This document shows, piece by piece, positions 1 through 12,849 of a stretch of 64,000 nt of DNA. The notes below the pieces were generated by a model. It did no database searches. It had not been told where the DNA came from and saw only the letters and a list, made by a program, of their open reading frames with translations. The stretch is taken from assembly GCF_047495875.1 (NCBI RefSeq), contig NC_092461.1, positions 94,990,431 through 95,054,430 of the forward strand, given 5' to 3'. The DNA comes from Pithys albifrons albifrons. Its lineage: Eukaryota; Chordata; Aves; Passeriformes; Thamnophilidae. Within the stretch, counting starts at the first letter, position 1. Every line of letters starts with the position of its first letter. The translations under genes were made by a program, and so were the position numbers.

Positions 1-449
1 AAACACCTCCTTCAAAGGGTTTTCATGCATCTGCTGAGGTCCTGACAAATTTGCAGGATAACTTGCCAGTTTTGTGGAGATTGTGCAAAGGTATCACTGT
101 CAGTGTACAGATTCAGTTGATGTGCATAATAATAGTGGCTAAATCTCTTTATGCCAGTCATTTTCTCTGATCTGCAAAGTCCATCTCTTATCCTGAGTAT
201 ATATATTTTCCTATTATTCCAAACTTCCTAGAATGAAAATTAGATCACCTCAAAATAGCCCCAAGAATTATTCATTAACTTGGAAAACTGTTGAAAGAAA
301 AAAATTCAATACATTTCTTTCATCAGAACCTATTTCATTATCATTTCTATCATCCAAAAGCTCCAGTCATAATTTGTTGCTGGATGTTGTCTTTGTTATG
401 CCAAGGGAAAGAAGGTTCCAAGGTAAAGAACCGGAGACTCCTGGGCAGT

Positions 450-830
450 ACAAACACTGGCACTTCTTTGGCAGTGCTTACAGAAAGTCAAGGCATTTTC
501 TGTCTCTCACACCTTCCCACCAGCAAGTAGGCTGAGGATGCAGAAGAAGTTGAAAGGAAATACATATGGGACAGCTGACCGCAACTGACCAGGGGATATT
601 GCAGACCATATGGTGTCTTCTGCATGGTGCATATACAGCTTGGGAAAGAAAGAAGTGGGGGGACATTTAGAGTGATAGTATTTGTCTTCCTAAGTAACCA
701 TTACATGTGATGGAGCCCTGCTTCCCTGGAGATGGATGAACACCTGCCTGCCCATGGGAATTGCTGAATGAATTATCTGTAGCTTGAGAATTTTACTTCC
801 CTAAACTAGAAAAATCTTCTTCTCCCACAA
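450..830 (+). mobile_element. Old ERV LTR fragment (avian solo-LTR family A)
   Basis: The stretch shares blocks, in the same order, with three other copies in this window near 9.1, 19.9 and 44.9 kb. The blocks are a 'cagtgcttaca...gtcaaggc' start, a 'gggacagctgacc' core, a 'gcagaccatat' block, a 'tatttgtcttcc' block and 'cctggagatgg...tgaacacctgcctg' near the downstream side. It is truncated on both sides, so no TG/CA ends or target-site duplication can be read. Its divergence from the sister copies suggests an old insertion. Assignment to an ERV LTR rests on recognition of a very common bird LTR; the exact family name is not claimed. Confidence 0.6.
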
Positions 831-1565
831 AAATATTGTGTACTTGAAAACCTTAGTACAAGAACTTTAGAGGATGCAGGACCATCACCCATTTCCAAAA
901 AAAAACCCATTTGCTATAATAAAAAGAAGAAACAAGGTGTAAATGCAAAGGGTAAATGTTCTAAACTTTCCATATTTTCATAATTCTTCCCTTCCCAAAA
1001 AATATTAGAAATTAAGTCTACCAAATGCTCTGACAATTTTTATTCATATCCGTTGTAACAGGAAGAAAAAATGTTTGAGAAACCAAGTACTGATCTCAGT
1101 CCTTCCTTTCCCCACCCCTTTTCCCCAAAAGACTCAATTTTTCTAGATAGTGAAGCTTCCTAACCTTGATAATTCAAAGTGGCTTGGAAATAGTAATTTC
1201 ATTAAATACTCAGAAGCCTTGTAAAGTAATACACAAGGCATTTAATACAGTACTTGGAAGCTATATATAATTTTCCATAGTTTTGCTTGAGGACAAGAGC
1301 ACTTAATCATGTAATAATACAAAAAAGAAACATTTAAGGTGTTTTTGAACTCAATCCTAAATCAAGAGACTCAATAGAAAATAATCTTTACGAATTTAGA
1401 GTCACAGGAAAGGAATGGAAAGAGGATAGAAGGCTATTTAAACAAATTATCAGAAACTCTGTTTACTAGTAAGTTATTTTCCATATAGTTTTTTGGGGCA
1501 AAAACCAAAAGCAAATTACAGAATCCACCCACTGTCTTAGCACAGCTTTTCTAGTTTGCTCATTT
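831..1565. other. AT-rich non-coding stretch
   Basis: No open frame of note and no recognisable repeat is seen. It is rich in A/T runs and lies between an LTR fragment and a CR1 copy. It is probably unique intergenic or intronic sequence. Confidence 0.5.
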
Positions 1566-3560
1566 CACAGAATCACAGAAATCAATAGGTTTAAAAGGGA
1601 CCCCTGGAGATGATCTAGTCCAACTCCCCTGCCAAGGCACAGTCACCTAGAGCAGGTTACACAGGAATGTGTAGAGGAGGGGTTTGAATGTCTTTGAAGA
1701 GGGAGACTCCACAACCTTCTTGTCCAGCCTGTTCCAGTGCCCCAGATTCCCTTACCAAAAATCCCAAAGACCTGAAAACTTTTTTGATCATCCTCAGTTT
1801 ATATGTTGCAATTTCCTCACCTCCTTCATGGACAATCAGTAATGGGTAGTAGTCTGTGTCTGCACCAGGCTTGGAAATTTCCTGGTGACATCCTTAACCC
1901 AGACCCTAGGGAGGCAGCATGTGCACCTATGGGTTAGGCCTGGTTGGCCCAACTTCTCCTTTCAAAACTGGTCCTTGCTGGGATATGAATAGAGGACCCC
2001 TGGATCTTGAATTGTTTCTAGTGGCTGCTTCTACCTTAGGGAGGCCATAGAATGTTCCCAGAAGTCTCTTTCCCTCTCTGATTCTCTAATGTTTCTCAGC
2101 CTTTCCACCTCATCTTGTAACTCTGCTACCAGGCTGAGCAGGTCATCCACCTGGCTACATCTGATGCAAGTGCCACCACTGTTAAAATCCCAATGAGATG
2201 CTTAGGCATTTCCTGTAGCCAGAAGCCTGGATGACTAAGTTTTTTTGCATGTTTTGCATGTTTTGGGGAGCTCTGTCTGGTCACCATATCTCTTTTTTGG
2301 TGACCTTAGACAACTTGGCCCCTTGCAGTGACACTGTATTTGACATCTCAGTGAGTGTAAGGACCAGCAGCTGATCTACCTGCCTTTGCTGCAGCAAAGT
2401 ACCATTCCTGCTTGCCCTGGCTGTGCAAACTGATGGGCTGTGTCTTTCTGATGTGCCACATCCTGTTTGCTCACCCTGGTCACTTGCTTTCCCTGGAACC
2501 ATTTAAATCTCTTCAGATGCTCCTGGCAATGCCCTCTCCTCACCTGACTGGCTCGCAAGGGTTGCCAGATCCTGATGGAGCTCTGGGTTGCTGCTCAGTT
2601 GTCCTGAGCAATTAACATTTAAATACCATTAACCCAAATTCTGAACACCACAATGAGCACAGGAGAAACAGTCTACCTCCAAAATGTTTCCATCACCTTT
2701 GTAACACATTCTTCACACAGAGAAAACAATTCTATCAATTGTTAACATTCTAAAACACCTTACTTGTTAGTATTGGAGCAAATGTATGAAGGTGAAGGAC
2801 TGCTGAAAGAGGCAACAGGACTCTTCTGCCTGGTGAGGGCAGGCCAGGGGAGTCCTACGCCAGGGATGAGTGGCTGCGGTCTCATTGCAGCCTGCATCCT
2901 CCATTCTCCAGGAACAGTTCCCATGGTGTTCTTGTCCTCCACAGGACTATTTCAAGTGCAGCAGTCTCAATGCAATACAACTAGAGCTAGAGGTGACACC
3001 CCAACAGAACCAAATAGTCTGAATATTGCTGTTCCCATCCCCTGTCCATACACTGAGATACTGCAGTCACTTTGATCTCTCCTGCTCCCAGACATAAATA
3101 AATTCTGTATTGCCCTAACCACTTCCTGCAGGCTCTCAGTAGCCAGGAGTGTATGTTCTACAGGGCTCAATGTCTCTGTGAGACCTACCAGTAATGCTCT
3201 CTGGTGTACCCTGGCCATATGGTACTCCAGAATGTCATCAGGAGGTTTAATGGAAGGGAAGGCAGAGAAAAAATGTTTCATCAGCTAAAGCAAACCAAGG
3301 ACTTCAGCCTACATGTCTTGCCCAGTGTCAGCTTTCAGCCCAGGAGACTTTGGTGTAGGGAGCCCCATGAGCTGAATGTGGGGGCTCAGTCTGTAAATGG
3401 CAGTGTAACTGACTGAGAGTAGAAAGGGTCAGAGTGGTTTTAGAGCTGCTGTGAATTCTCTCCACTATGTCCTCCATTTTCTTAATTATCAGGAAAACAC
3501 TGTAGCTGGAGGGCAAGTATACCTGCAATACTGACAAGAGGCAGTCCACAATCACACACC
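1566..3560 (-). mobile_element. Degenerate CR1 LINE with ORF1 (coiled-coil/esterase) remnants
   Basis: On the minus strand the element ends at about 1566 with a typical CR1 3' tail (plus-strand 'cacagaatcacagaaatc', then 'gatgatctagtccaactcc' and 'ccagcctgttccagtgc'). Immediately upstream in element terms, around 1775-1890, the minus strand encodes a DYYPLL...GGEE... segment typical of the SGNH/GDSL esterase domain of avian CR1 ORF1. Around 2060-2165 it encodes a QVDDLLSLVAEL-like coiled-coil patch, also from ORF1. Many stops interrupt all frames. ORF1 sequence sits almost next to the 3' tail with no ORF2 between, so a large internal deletion or a composite of two copies is likely. The segment beyond about 2600 is less certain and is included because it is similarly GC-enriched and degenerate. 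Confidence 0.55.
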
Positions 3561-4400
3561 ACCACCCTGCACTGGGTTTTGAAGCAGGATTCCAGGGGAA
3601 TTAGTCTTTCTGCAGCACAGATGAGGTTGCACATTAGCAAGATATAAGAACATCAAAATGACTTCCAGAGGGGAGCTGATGAAGCACAGAAAGCCAAAAA
3701 GACTGCAGATGACTGCAGATATGGAAGAGAGGGCTCTTGAGGAGATGAGGGAGGCTCAGGCAAGACACCCTAAGGAAAGTGAGGCCAAGAAAGCCTGCAA
3801 GTTCAGTGGCACGGAGCCAGGGAAAAGCCTGAAAATCAGTCAGACCTGAACCTTAGGACTAATGGGACTGTGGTGGTGGTGGCATCCATGTGTGAGCAGT
3901 GCAGGACCACACTGAGTGTGACAGAGCCTGGAGCACTTGGATTACACGGCAGAATGTCATCATCATCGAGGATGCTAATACACAAGCTGGAACTCACATG
4001 TCCCAGAGCCTTGTTCAGTGTTGGAACATGCAACCATGGTGATGCTGTCACAGCCTTACTTGGTGCTGCTTCACTTCCCAGAGCAGGCAGGAACCTCAGA
4101 TCATGCTTTCCTAGACTCATCCACTTCTTGGCCATCCTGAAAGGGTGACGATTAGAGTGATGCTACATGCTTTGCAGATCAAAGTCTCCTGCATCCACCA
4201 TATCGGGACATGCTCCATGGTTCAGCAAAGCTCAGCTCCCTTCCCTGGTTCAATTGTGAGTCTCTTCTTTCAGAAATACTTTCAGAGCAGAACACAATCA
4301 TTATACTTGGCCTCCTCAAAGTCATCTGGGGATAAGTCATAGGAGCAAACACAGACAATAAAACTGGACTCTTCAAAACTCATTTAGTTGTGGTTGGACA
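3561..4400. other. GC-enriched unassigned stretch
   Basis: This segment is more GC-rich than the DNA to its right and carries only short, unrelated open frames, such as a lysine/glutamate-rich frame at 3658-3849. It may be an eroded continuation of the CR1 or another repeat to its left. I could not recognise a family or a host exon. Confidence 0.35.
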
Positions 4401-7400
4401 GAGAAGCTGATTATGCAGAAGACCTTTGACATTTGAAAATTTGTATGCTCCAAATCAAACTAAAAAAGAAAAACAAGCACTTGCATGATTTTCCCTGTAT
4501 GATTCTACACAATCTTTCACTTCAAAATGTCAAAATATATTCTACTGCCATATTTTGATAGTTGTAAAGTATTGCCATTGTGACAACTCAGTTTGATGTA
4601 TAATTCTGTTGAATAGTTATCATTGTACAGAACACACAGATTAAATTTTAATACTACATTGACAATATTAAAAAAGATATATCAATAAATATGTTTTTCT
4701 GGGTATTTCTATACATACATTATGTATGCATAGATAATATGCATATACATAAATGTTTCTCCATATATATTCATATAACTCCATTAAAGTACATTAATTT
4801 TAGGAACATGGCACTTTCTGATGAAAAGCTGTTCCATTTTTTTTAAACAGTCTGTTTTTATAATTTTGAGATTCAGATCTTCATCTGCCCCTACAAAGTC
4901 CACTCAGCCTTACATCAATATTCATATCTCTCTCTAATCACAAGATTAGTTCCCCAAAGGCCTATAGTAGTTAGGTTCTCTTTATATGACCATTAAAATA
5001 GAGAACTGATTTTGCCATTAAATGTCTCTTAACCTTCTGTGCTGTTACACAGAAGTGCTTATGGTCCAGTTCCTAACAGGGAATCCACTCTGACAGAGCC
5101 CTAGAGAAGCATTTTGGGTACTATCTTGCCAATAATGCTTAGAAGCAGAAAGTTAAGTGAATGAAGTCCTTCAATGAAAGTTAATTTAGCTATAACCTTG
5201 AGTTAAAACCTTACTGAAGAAGTACATTAAGAAGAAATCTTAGCTTAAATTAATTCAACCTGAAAGCTCAATAGAGACATATTCACATTTATAGCTAGAC
5301 AAATCAAAACAGAGAGGCTTTTGGTAGAAAACAGCTCTAATAAAGTAAGAAAAAGGAACTCCAGAAAAGTTTTCTAACCTAAAAACTTTCAAAACCAGTG
5401 ATAGAGCAAACAAAACTACATTTTATATTAATGAACATCAACCAGTAAAAGCTTACTTTTTAACAGAACGGGTTTCCTAAAGGCAATCCTCTATTGTTTC
5501 TTCTTCTGTGTATCCCTTTTTCAAGCAGTTTTTCATCTCCCTCACTATGATCCCCCTTTTTTTTCCTAGTTTTCTGTTTTCTACTTCCTCTGCAGCTCTC
5601 CTGCATGTCTTTCTTATGGTGATAAAAATTTTCTTACCGTAATTACACAGACATAGAATAACCATCTAAGGGCTACTATAAGCACAAATAGGACAAAAGA
5701 TAACAAGACCTTGACACACTTCTAATTAAAAAAAGAAAAAATCATTTCCCTGAGAGCTTTGATGTTTAAGTTGCTCATGCTTATATTCAAACCTATTAAT
5801 TCAAACTAAAGGAACATGGGGAAGGCTGGAATGTTTTCCAATGGTGATCTTTCAACTCATTCTGTCATTGTTTTTGGCAAGGCCTCAGGTCCTTTAATTC
5901 TTCAGGGCTTCCTATTAGCTTCAGGTCTCTCAAAATTTAAATAAATCAAATTTTAGAGTTAAGGTCTAGAGATTACACTATAAAATAATTGCAATGACAA
6001 ATAAATTCTGGTGTTACATCAGAATATTACTGGAGTGTGTTTTAAAACACAATTAGTAAGTGTCAACTATGAAGAAACCATTATGCTATAATATTCAGAC
6101 ATGGGCTGAAACCAGTATTTTATACAGATACTAAATGCTTGTTTTGGGTGGGTTTTGGTTTCGCTGTTACAAGATTACAGGATAACTGATGATTTTGGAT
6201 CTTTACAATATTTCAAATACTGCTTTTAGGAATGTTACATACCTCTTTATTATATACTGAAGAAACTACTGTCTAACATGAAATAGACTCCACCAAAAAA
6301 AGGTCTCCACCACAGGAACATAAAATAAATGAGGCTTGGTTTTCATCAAACTACAAAGTACTAAACATATAATGCCCAAAGGTTATGACTTCTAGTGCCC
6401 TAAAACTTGATCATTAAAATAGCACTATGTAACTTAATGTGATTAAACCAAGATATAAAGAACATCAGAGTGAAAAAAAATCATTAGAAACACAAATACA
6501 TTATTAAATTGATGTTAATATAGATTTTCTGAAGAAGATAAAGAGAGCAATACCAGTGATTACAGTTATTACCATCTCTGACTATTAAGATGACATTTTA
6601 AGGAACAATAGTTATATCAAATCTATCTTGAATTTAGAAACAAGAGATTCTTTCTCTTTAAAATTTGAAGTCCCCATCATACACCTAGATCTGTTTTTAT
6701 TGCATTGCTGACAGGCTAGTTCTTTTTAATTTAAAACTTACCTACTTAATTCACCTTCCAAAAAGTCGTATGTTAATTTCCAGAGGCAACGGTGCTTAAA
6801 CATACTGCAGAAATGTGCTTCAAAGATCAAAAAATAACACTAGCTGTTTCAGAACCCACAGTAGCAAAATACATAATTTCACTACATTATAACAGAAGGA
6901 TCAAACTTTGCAGGAAGGTCAGAAAGTGCAAGACAGAAGGATTCTCAAAATCTGAGTCAGACACTGTTTGCTAACCAGAATTAACTAATTTCTGAAAGCA
7001 CATTCTATCTTCAACTATTATGAAGCATCATCATTAGTATAAACCCTCAAGGTACATTAGCACAAGAAGGGAAACCTCAATATCTCAGTTTGTAAAGGTG
7101 TCTACAAGCATGTCTTGAAATCAGAGAAACCTCAAAGGATAACTAAGGAAAAGCCCTGCAGGTATTTGGAACAACTATTTCTTTAGGATATGTCTTTCCT
7201 CTGATGGGTACTTTGTCATATCAACAATCATACCCATTTTACTCACAGAGAAGTCTTGTATTCTACTTACCTGATTCATTTTAGTAAGTTTGATAAATTA
7301 AATATTTTAATAAATTTAATATGTTATTATGCAGGTTTCTGAGATAATAAATCTAAGATGGCAATGACTACATTATTTAATTTTTTATGTTACCATTACT

Positions 7401-8029
7401 GCAGTATAGGCAATACTAAATTAAATACAAACTTGCAACTCAAGTACCATTGCCTTGGTGTAGCTGCAACAAAAAGGAAGGATTGTTCACATGCATAAAA
7501 AGAGAACAAAATAAAATTTTAATACGTGAAAAGGACTTTGCTCCTACTGAATGGACCTTTCCCAGAAGGCAGTGCCACCCAGCAATACAATCTGAAGTGG
7601 TTAACTAATGGATAAGAGCACGTTATTCAAAGTTCATGAAACAACTTCAAAACTACTTTTCATTGTTCTGAAATCAACAGATCCAAAATTTAACATTTAT
7701 TGTTGCTCATTTTGTAAAGCAAGTTTTATTTGGAAAAGTTTTATACCACATTACTAAATCTTGTAAGATAAGAAATAGTCTTCTTTTATAATATGCAATG
7801 AGACTTACAGTTTTTCAATAATTGGTGTTAAAGGGACAGAAGAAAGTTTCTCTGAAAGAGAGTAAGAGAAGACTGGATAATCAGTTTATTGTGTCAATAA
7901 AAAGACCTACAGAAAGTAGGTAAGACAGAGGTACAAATTCAGGAAGAGGTTCCTTCCCTCTCTCTCCTAACCATTGAAGTTAATATTGCTTCAGCACACT
8001 GAGCAGAATGGACTGAACAATTTCTCTAG
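4401..8029. other. Long AT-rich non-coding stretch
   Basis: About 3.6 kb of AT-rich DNA with no long open frame, no recognisable mobile element and no clear exon. The few frames of about 60 codons have no recognisable motif. It is most likely unique intergenic or deep-intronic sequence. Confidence 0.55.
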
Positions 8030-8034
8030 GCCAT
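8030..8034. repeat. Left TSD (GCCAT) of the 8.0-kb solo LTR
   Basis: GCCAT directly precedes the TG end of the LTR and matches the five bases directly after its CA end. It marks the original integration site. Confidence 0.8.
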
Positions 8035-8565
8035 TGTCGCAGGTTTGGCCTAGCTGTTGCCAACCCTGGACTGGCCCCCCTTCCCCCTCCCAGAACCTTC
8101 CCAGCAAAGGAAAGGGAAAAAAAAAACTGAAAAGAAACGCAGTCTAAAGAAAATGAACTGAATAAAAAGAATAAATTATATTTACTAACATTTACAAACC
8201 ACACTGTATACACAATACATAGGATCCCACCCCCCAGGGGAGAGGGGAAGGGAGAAAAGGGGATTGATTAGCTGGAAAATAGGGAAGACACCAACCCAAC
8301 CCAAAGAAACCGAATGAATCAAAACAAACACAATTAAAAACTTCAAGGAAAGGGAACAAGAATGAAACAATCTCACCCAGGACAGGAGAAACACCAGGGA
8401 CCGGAGGGACCAGACCTCCACCACCTCCCTCCAGCTCCTCAGCCAAGGATGGGAAAGCAACAACAAAAACCACTCCCCCACTGCTACGTGGAAGACACGT
8501 GTGGAATACTTGTAACTTCCTTAGATACAATGGTTACTGAGGAAGCCATGGGTCAAACCATTACA
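8035..8565 (-). mobile_element. Complete solo LTR, minus strand, 5-bp TSD
   Basis: The 531-bp unit starts TGTCGCAGG and ends CCATTACA, giving the canonical TG...CA ends of a retroviral LTR. It is flanked on both sides by the perfect direct repeat GCCAT (8030-8034 and 8566-8570). Minus orientation is inferred from T-rich and AATAAA-like signals that only make sense on that strand, and from its general resemblance to LTRs at 40.0 and 63.0 kb. No internal retroviral sequence is present, so it is a solo LTR left by recombination between two LTRs. A 5-bp duplication is usual for ERVL-type integrases. Short open frames inside are incidental. Confidence 0.8.
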
Positions 8566-8570
8566 GCCAT
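8566..8570. repeat. Right TSD (GCCAT) of the 8.0-kb solo LTR
   Basis: Perfect copy of 8030-8034 at the other edge of the LTR. Confidence 0.8.
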
Positions 8571-9126
8571 GATATGGCACATCCCAGCAGAGACACGGTA
8601 AGCGTTAGTAGTGTTGCGTCTCTTAAACCATAAATTCCAATTTCAAAGCATTGAATGCAAAGATTATATGCGGGGGGGGAAATGAATTGTAGTAAGCTAC
8701 TTTTTAATGTGTTTAAAAAAAATAGGATGTGAAAAAAAAATAAAAATCACAGAATCCACTGGGTGCCAGGACCCAGATGTTTCCTCCATCCTAGATACTG
8801 CCATTCATTGCTACACAGTCTTAGGCCAGAAGACCTCTTCTGGCCCTGTCGCATGGGTGTGGCTGCTCTTGTCCTCTTTTCAGCCAGCAGTGGGATTGCA
8901 CATTCATTCCGAAGAGATGTGGTCAAACACATTAAAAATACTGACACAGACACACAGGCAGTGCTGTTACCAACACCCACATAAACACCAGCAATACGTA
9001 CTTACAAAAAAAACACCACATCTCTTGTTTCCTCTTTGACTAATTAATGTTGCGTCCATTTATGAAAAAAATACACACTCTCACTCTTGATTTACAAGTG
9101 TGTCTGAATTCATGATATATTTGCAC
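8571..9126. other. Non-coding spacer between two LTRs
   Basis: It contains an eight-G run near 8671 and a short A-rich patch. The open frames at 8707-9039 and 8763-8984 overlap in different phases and show no recognisable domain. No repeat family is recognised. Confidence 0.4.
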
Positions 9127-9679
9127 TGGTTTTGGCCAGGATAGAATTAATTTTTTTCATAGTAGCTTGTATATTGCTATGTTTTGAATTTGTTATTAAA
9201 TCTGTGTTGACAGTGTAGGGAAGTTTTAGTAACTGCTGAACAGGGCTCACTAGTGCAAAGGCCTTTTCTTTTTTTCACATCCCACCAGTGAGGGGGTGCA
9301 CAAGATGCTGTGAGGGGACACAGCTGGGACAGCTGCCCCAGCTGACCAAAGGGCCATTTCATACCATAAGTTATCATTTTCAGAAATAAAAGCTTCAGGG
9401 AAGGAGGAAGGTAAATGACATTCAGCATTATGGTATTTGTCTTCCTATAAAACTTTACTTTTGATAGAGCTCTGCTTTCCTGGAGATGGCTGAATATCTG
9501 CCTTCCAATGAGAAGCAGTTTAATAATGAAAACAAACTAAAGGAATTAATTCACTATTTCTACCTCAGCCCATGAATCTTCTCAATTTTACACTTTCAGT
9601 TCTCTTCTCATCCCACTGCAGGAGTGTGAGAAAGCAACTGCAAGGTCCTCAGCTGCCTCCCAAGGTTACAACCACAATA
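9127..9679 (+). mobile_element. ERV LTR, family A, nearly full length
   Basis: It begins with the family-A signature 'tggttttggccaggatag' and runs through 'ggacagctg...ccagctgacc', 'tatttgtcttcc' and 'cctggagatggctgaa' to an end close to 'aaccacaata'. The same order is seen in the copies at 19.9 and 44.9 kb. The candidate flanks (tgcac, gtcac) match at only three of five bases, so the duplication is not secure. There is no internal retroviral sequence, so it is a solo LTR. Divergence from sister copies suggests an old insertion. Confidence 0.7.
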
Positions 9680-12370
9680 GTCACAAATAAAATCACAAAG
9701 TTCACATCTCTCTCATGCACCTTTTACAGACTCTGGGCTTCTTATACAGTCACTGCTTCGACCTCAGGTATTCCCATATGCAGGTCTCCTTCTATTTGCC
9801 AGTGGGTCCAATTTGACATCTGCTGGCACATTACACGTACATGCTCATATAAAGAATTGCAACTCACTAGAGAAACATAAACCAGCTGCTGTCCACAGAC
9901 CTACAGGCCCCATGGCCCACAGCCATTTCTCCATTTCCACAATTCCACCCCACAGGCCCTCCAGTTTCTGACAGTTAGACCTTTCAGCACATGCACAGAA
10001 TACTGTACATGGAAAAATGGTTAAGAAAGGATTATTAAGATAGGATAGTCTGAAGTGGAGAGGTGCTTGGTGTTTTGTCAGCAAAAAAGTACTGAGAAGC
10101 AGATGTTTTACATGTGACTAGCCCCTTTTATAAAAGTTTCCTCCTTTTTCTCATGTTTGTACATTCACCACCCCCACACACATACCAGCTTCACCCATCC
10201 ATTTCCCCACTGTGGTCTCCTCCCAATAAACCAACCTGCCTCCACCTACTTTTTCCCCCATCAGTCCAAGTTTGGCTACACCTGCATTCAAAGGTGGTAT
10301 TTCTGACACTACTACCTAGGTTACCTTGGCCTTCCAAGACAATACTGCTAAAGTTACTTACCCTTGTTCATGCAAGACAGTGCTCCCACAAGGTCTCATA
10401 ATTCTCTTCTCTAACTACTTAAGAAAGTCAGATGAAATCAAGGAAGTTGCCATAGCAGTACCTGTGCCAACTTCTCACTGTGTTATACAGTCTGTGTTAC
10501 ATCTAATAGTTTTGCTCTTTCCATTCATTTACCTAACTCTCATGGCCAGAGCCTAGTCTTTTCCCTGCTCACACAACATGTGCCTTCAATTATATAAGCT
10601 GCTTTCAAACAGCCTCTAAGTGAAGAGCTTTGAACACAGACACCCTATGAGCCAGCAAGGAGGCTTTCTTTGACTCCTGCAAGATACTTCACCACCACTG
10701 AAGATCTAGAACTCTCCTAACAACAGTTACTCATAATCTTTATGGATGTAAATTACAGCAGATTTCTGCTGTGACTGCTGAGAGGTTAGAAAACCTTCGC
10801 TTGTTGAGTACTGAGAAGACTAAAAATTAAATACCGTGTTTCCTGCAAAGAGGAACAGTTGGTAGGATAACACTCTTCTGTTCTAGGGAATTCTCCTACA
10901 AGTTTCTACTCTGTTACAGAATTAGCATTCTGATTCCAACATCAAGTCACAGAGGAAAAGTTTCATGGTTTTGGTTAGGTCATGCTTCAGTATGCCAACA
11001 ACGGGAGGAAGCTTGAGACAATTAGTACATTTGAAGACCCTTTTGTAGTGCTAAAACAGCATGGGGAGACCTTAATGAAAGCAAAAGTTGCATTACTTTT
11101 AGATTAATGTTTCTTCTAAAATGGCAAGTTTCTGGTCTGCCTCCTAAAATTAAATTACATTTCTTAGGTGGGAAAAATCACAACTAAAAGTCACTTAATG
11201 GGAAAACCAGAATGAAACTCAAGACCCAAAAACACAATAATGTCTACCTCCAAGGGCTTGCAAAAAGCTACTGTTCCTGAGTATGGCTCATATTATGTTC
11301 TATAAAATATGACATCTGTTATCTTCTCCAAGAGTAAATATCTATTAATAGATTAATAAACTTTGTCTCCATTAAAACTCAGTGAGGTCACCTTATGCAG
11401 TATATTGAATTTATTAGTCTGGGCTAGAGTTCAGCTCCATCAACTGCAGGACAGCCAAATGACAAAATATCTATTGACTATGCCCCTGGAATCTTTCCAT
11501 GAAACTAAAACCCAGAAGAGGAACTCAATTCCAATCTATCCAAATGAAATCATAACTTACCTACTTAAACTGTAGGTACTCTAGAGGAGCTAATCTGTCA
11601 GTAAGAAACATAAATTGGGAAAGATCATGCCTAGTTGCAAATAGGGCCATTATCCTAATATCTGCTGAGAATGTTTGCAATTTCTAACCCATTGCAAGAC
11701 AGAAAGATGTCTATGAATTAGTCCTCTAGAATTTAAGGGTATACAGGACCAATGAAATCCATTGAAGGTTTTAGAAAATTTACTAGTAGTCTGGAAGAGT
11801 TTCACCATATCAAAAATTTGGTGAAGATTCTCATCAGGAGAAATAGCTTCCCATGAAGCAGTTAAGATTTCAGAGATACAGATATTTCCTGCCAGGAAAG
11901 CAAAAAGAAATATACACTCAGAAGTCTCTAGCTAAATGTTTGTACAGAGCTTCTCTTGCAGAAGTTGTTCTAAAAGCCATTAAGTGTGAAATAGGGATGA
12001 GATATGGATATACATGATACGGATACACATATTTGGAGCCTGAATGAGGAAAAATATTAGTTCATCACAAAATTCTTTTAGGACTTTGAACCTGGCCTCG
12101 TATATCTGAACTTTATCTGAAGAAAGTTTTAATATAATTGAAGTTATAAAACTCAGAACCCAAAAGTTGTAATGAAAATGCCAAGCAATCTGTACTAGAG
12201 CAGCAGCAGACACTGCTATGAACCAATTTTCCCTGTGATTCAGAAATAATTCTATTTTTTTTAATGTCAGTCTACTCTTAGGTGTAGCATTCTACACTTA
12301 AATCTTACTAGATGCAATATAGCCACATACATGAAAAAATAAACCAATTAAATAGAATAATTTTTTTTTT
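9680..12370. other. AT-rich non-coding stretch
   Basis: About 2.7 kb with no recognised repeat or exon. A pyrimidine- and proline-codon-rich patch around 10,114-10,400 gives an open frame of 95 codons that looks like compositional chance. The remainder is typical AT-rich bird intergenic or intronic DNA. Confidence 0.5.
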
Positions 12371-12849
12371 GCCTAAAATGGGAGAGAAGAACTTTCAAGA
12401 CAATATTGAGATAGATAAAATAGAGAGCTGGTCTTTACTGAAAGCTCTTTCAGGTGCCACACAATACAAATGTGCACACCACAGCATAGAATTCTCACAA
12501 TTTTAGAGCTTTAACTAATTACCATATCTAGTTGGCACATCCAACCCAAAACCCAATTGTTCCTGGTACCACCCTCAGAACTGCCCTTTTGGAGTCTTTC
12601 CAAGGGTTCTGTCCCCTCTGTCTTGTTTTGACTACAATTTATCTTATTATTCCAGTCCAGGCACATGTGTCTCAAACAAGATGTCCTAACTAAAATCTCT
12701 TTCCTTGAAAATATCATTAAACAGAATTTCAAGAACGTGCCACAAACTATGAGAAAGGGGTTTAGATACTGTCACAAGCTACTTTAAGTGTGAGAAACTA
12801 TACAGCTATGTTAAAATCTACAAATATATAAAAATCTTAAGGCATCAAT
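12371..12849. repeat. Unclassified dispersed repeat, copy 1
   Basis: This segment is collinear with 51,914-52,476. Shared blocks in order include 'gataaaatagagagc', 'caagatgt...ctaa', 'atgagaaaggggtttag', 'gaaactatacagct' and 'atcttaaggcatcaat'. The right edge of similarity is sharp at 'catcaat'; the left edge is near 'tgcctaaaatggg'. It contains no coding frame of note. I do not recognise the family. It could be an old LTR or a non-autonomous DNA transposon, and the strand cannot be assigned. Confidence 0.6.

Noticed and set aside
3658..3849. 63-codon Lys/Glu-rich plus frame resembling a coiled coil
   Set aside because: Short, low complexity, and next to degenerate repeat sequence; no support as an exon.
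8185..8530. Overlapping 98- and 112-codon minus-strand frames with hydrophobic stretches
   Set aside because: Both are inside the 8.0-kb solo LTR and arise from its composition.
10114..10401. 95-codon proline/leucine-rich frame
   Set aside because: Pyrimidine-rich composition, no motif, no supporting splice or repeat evidence.
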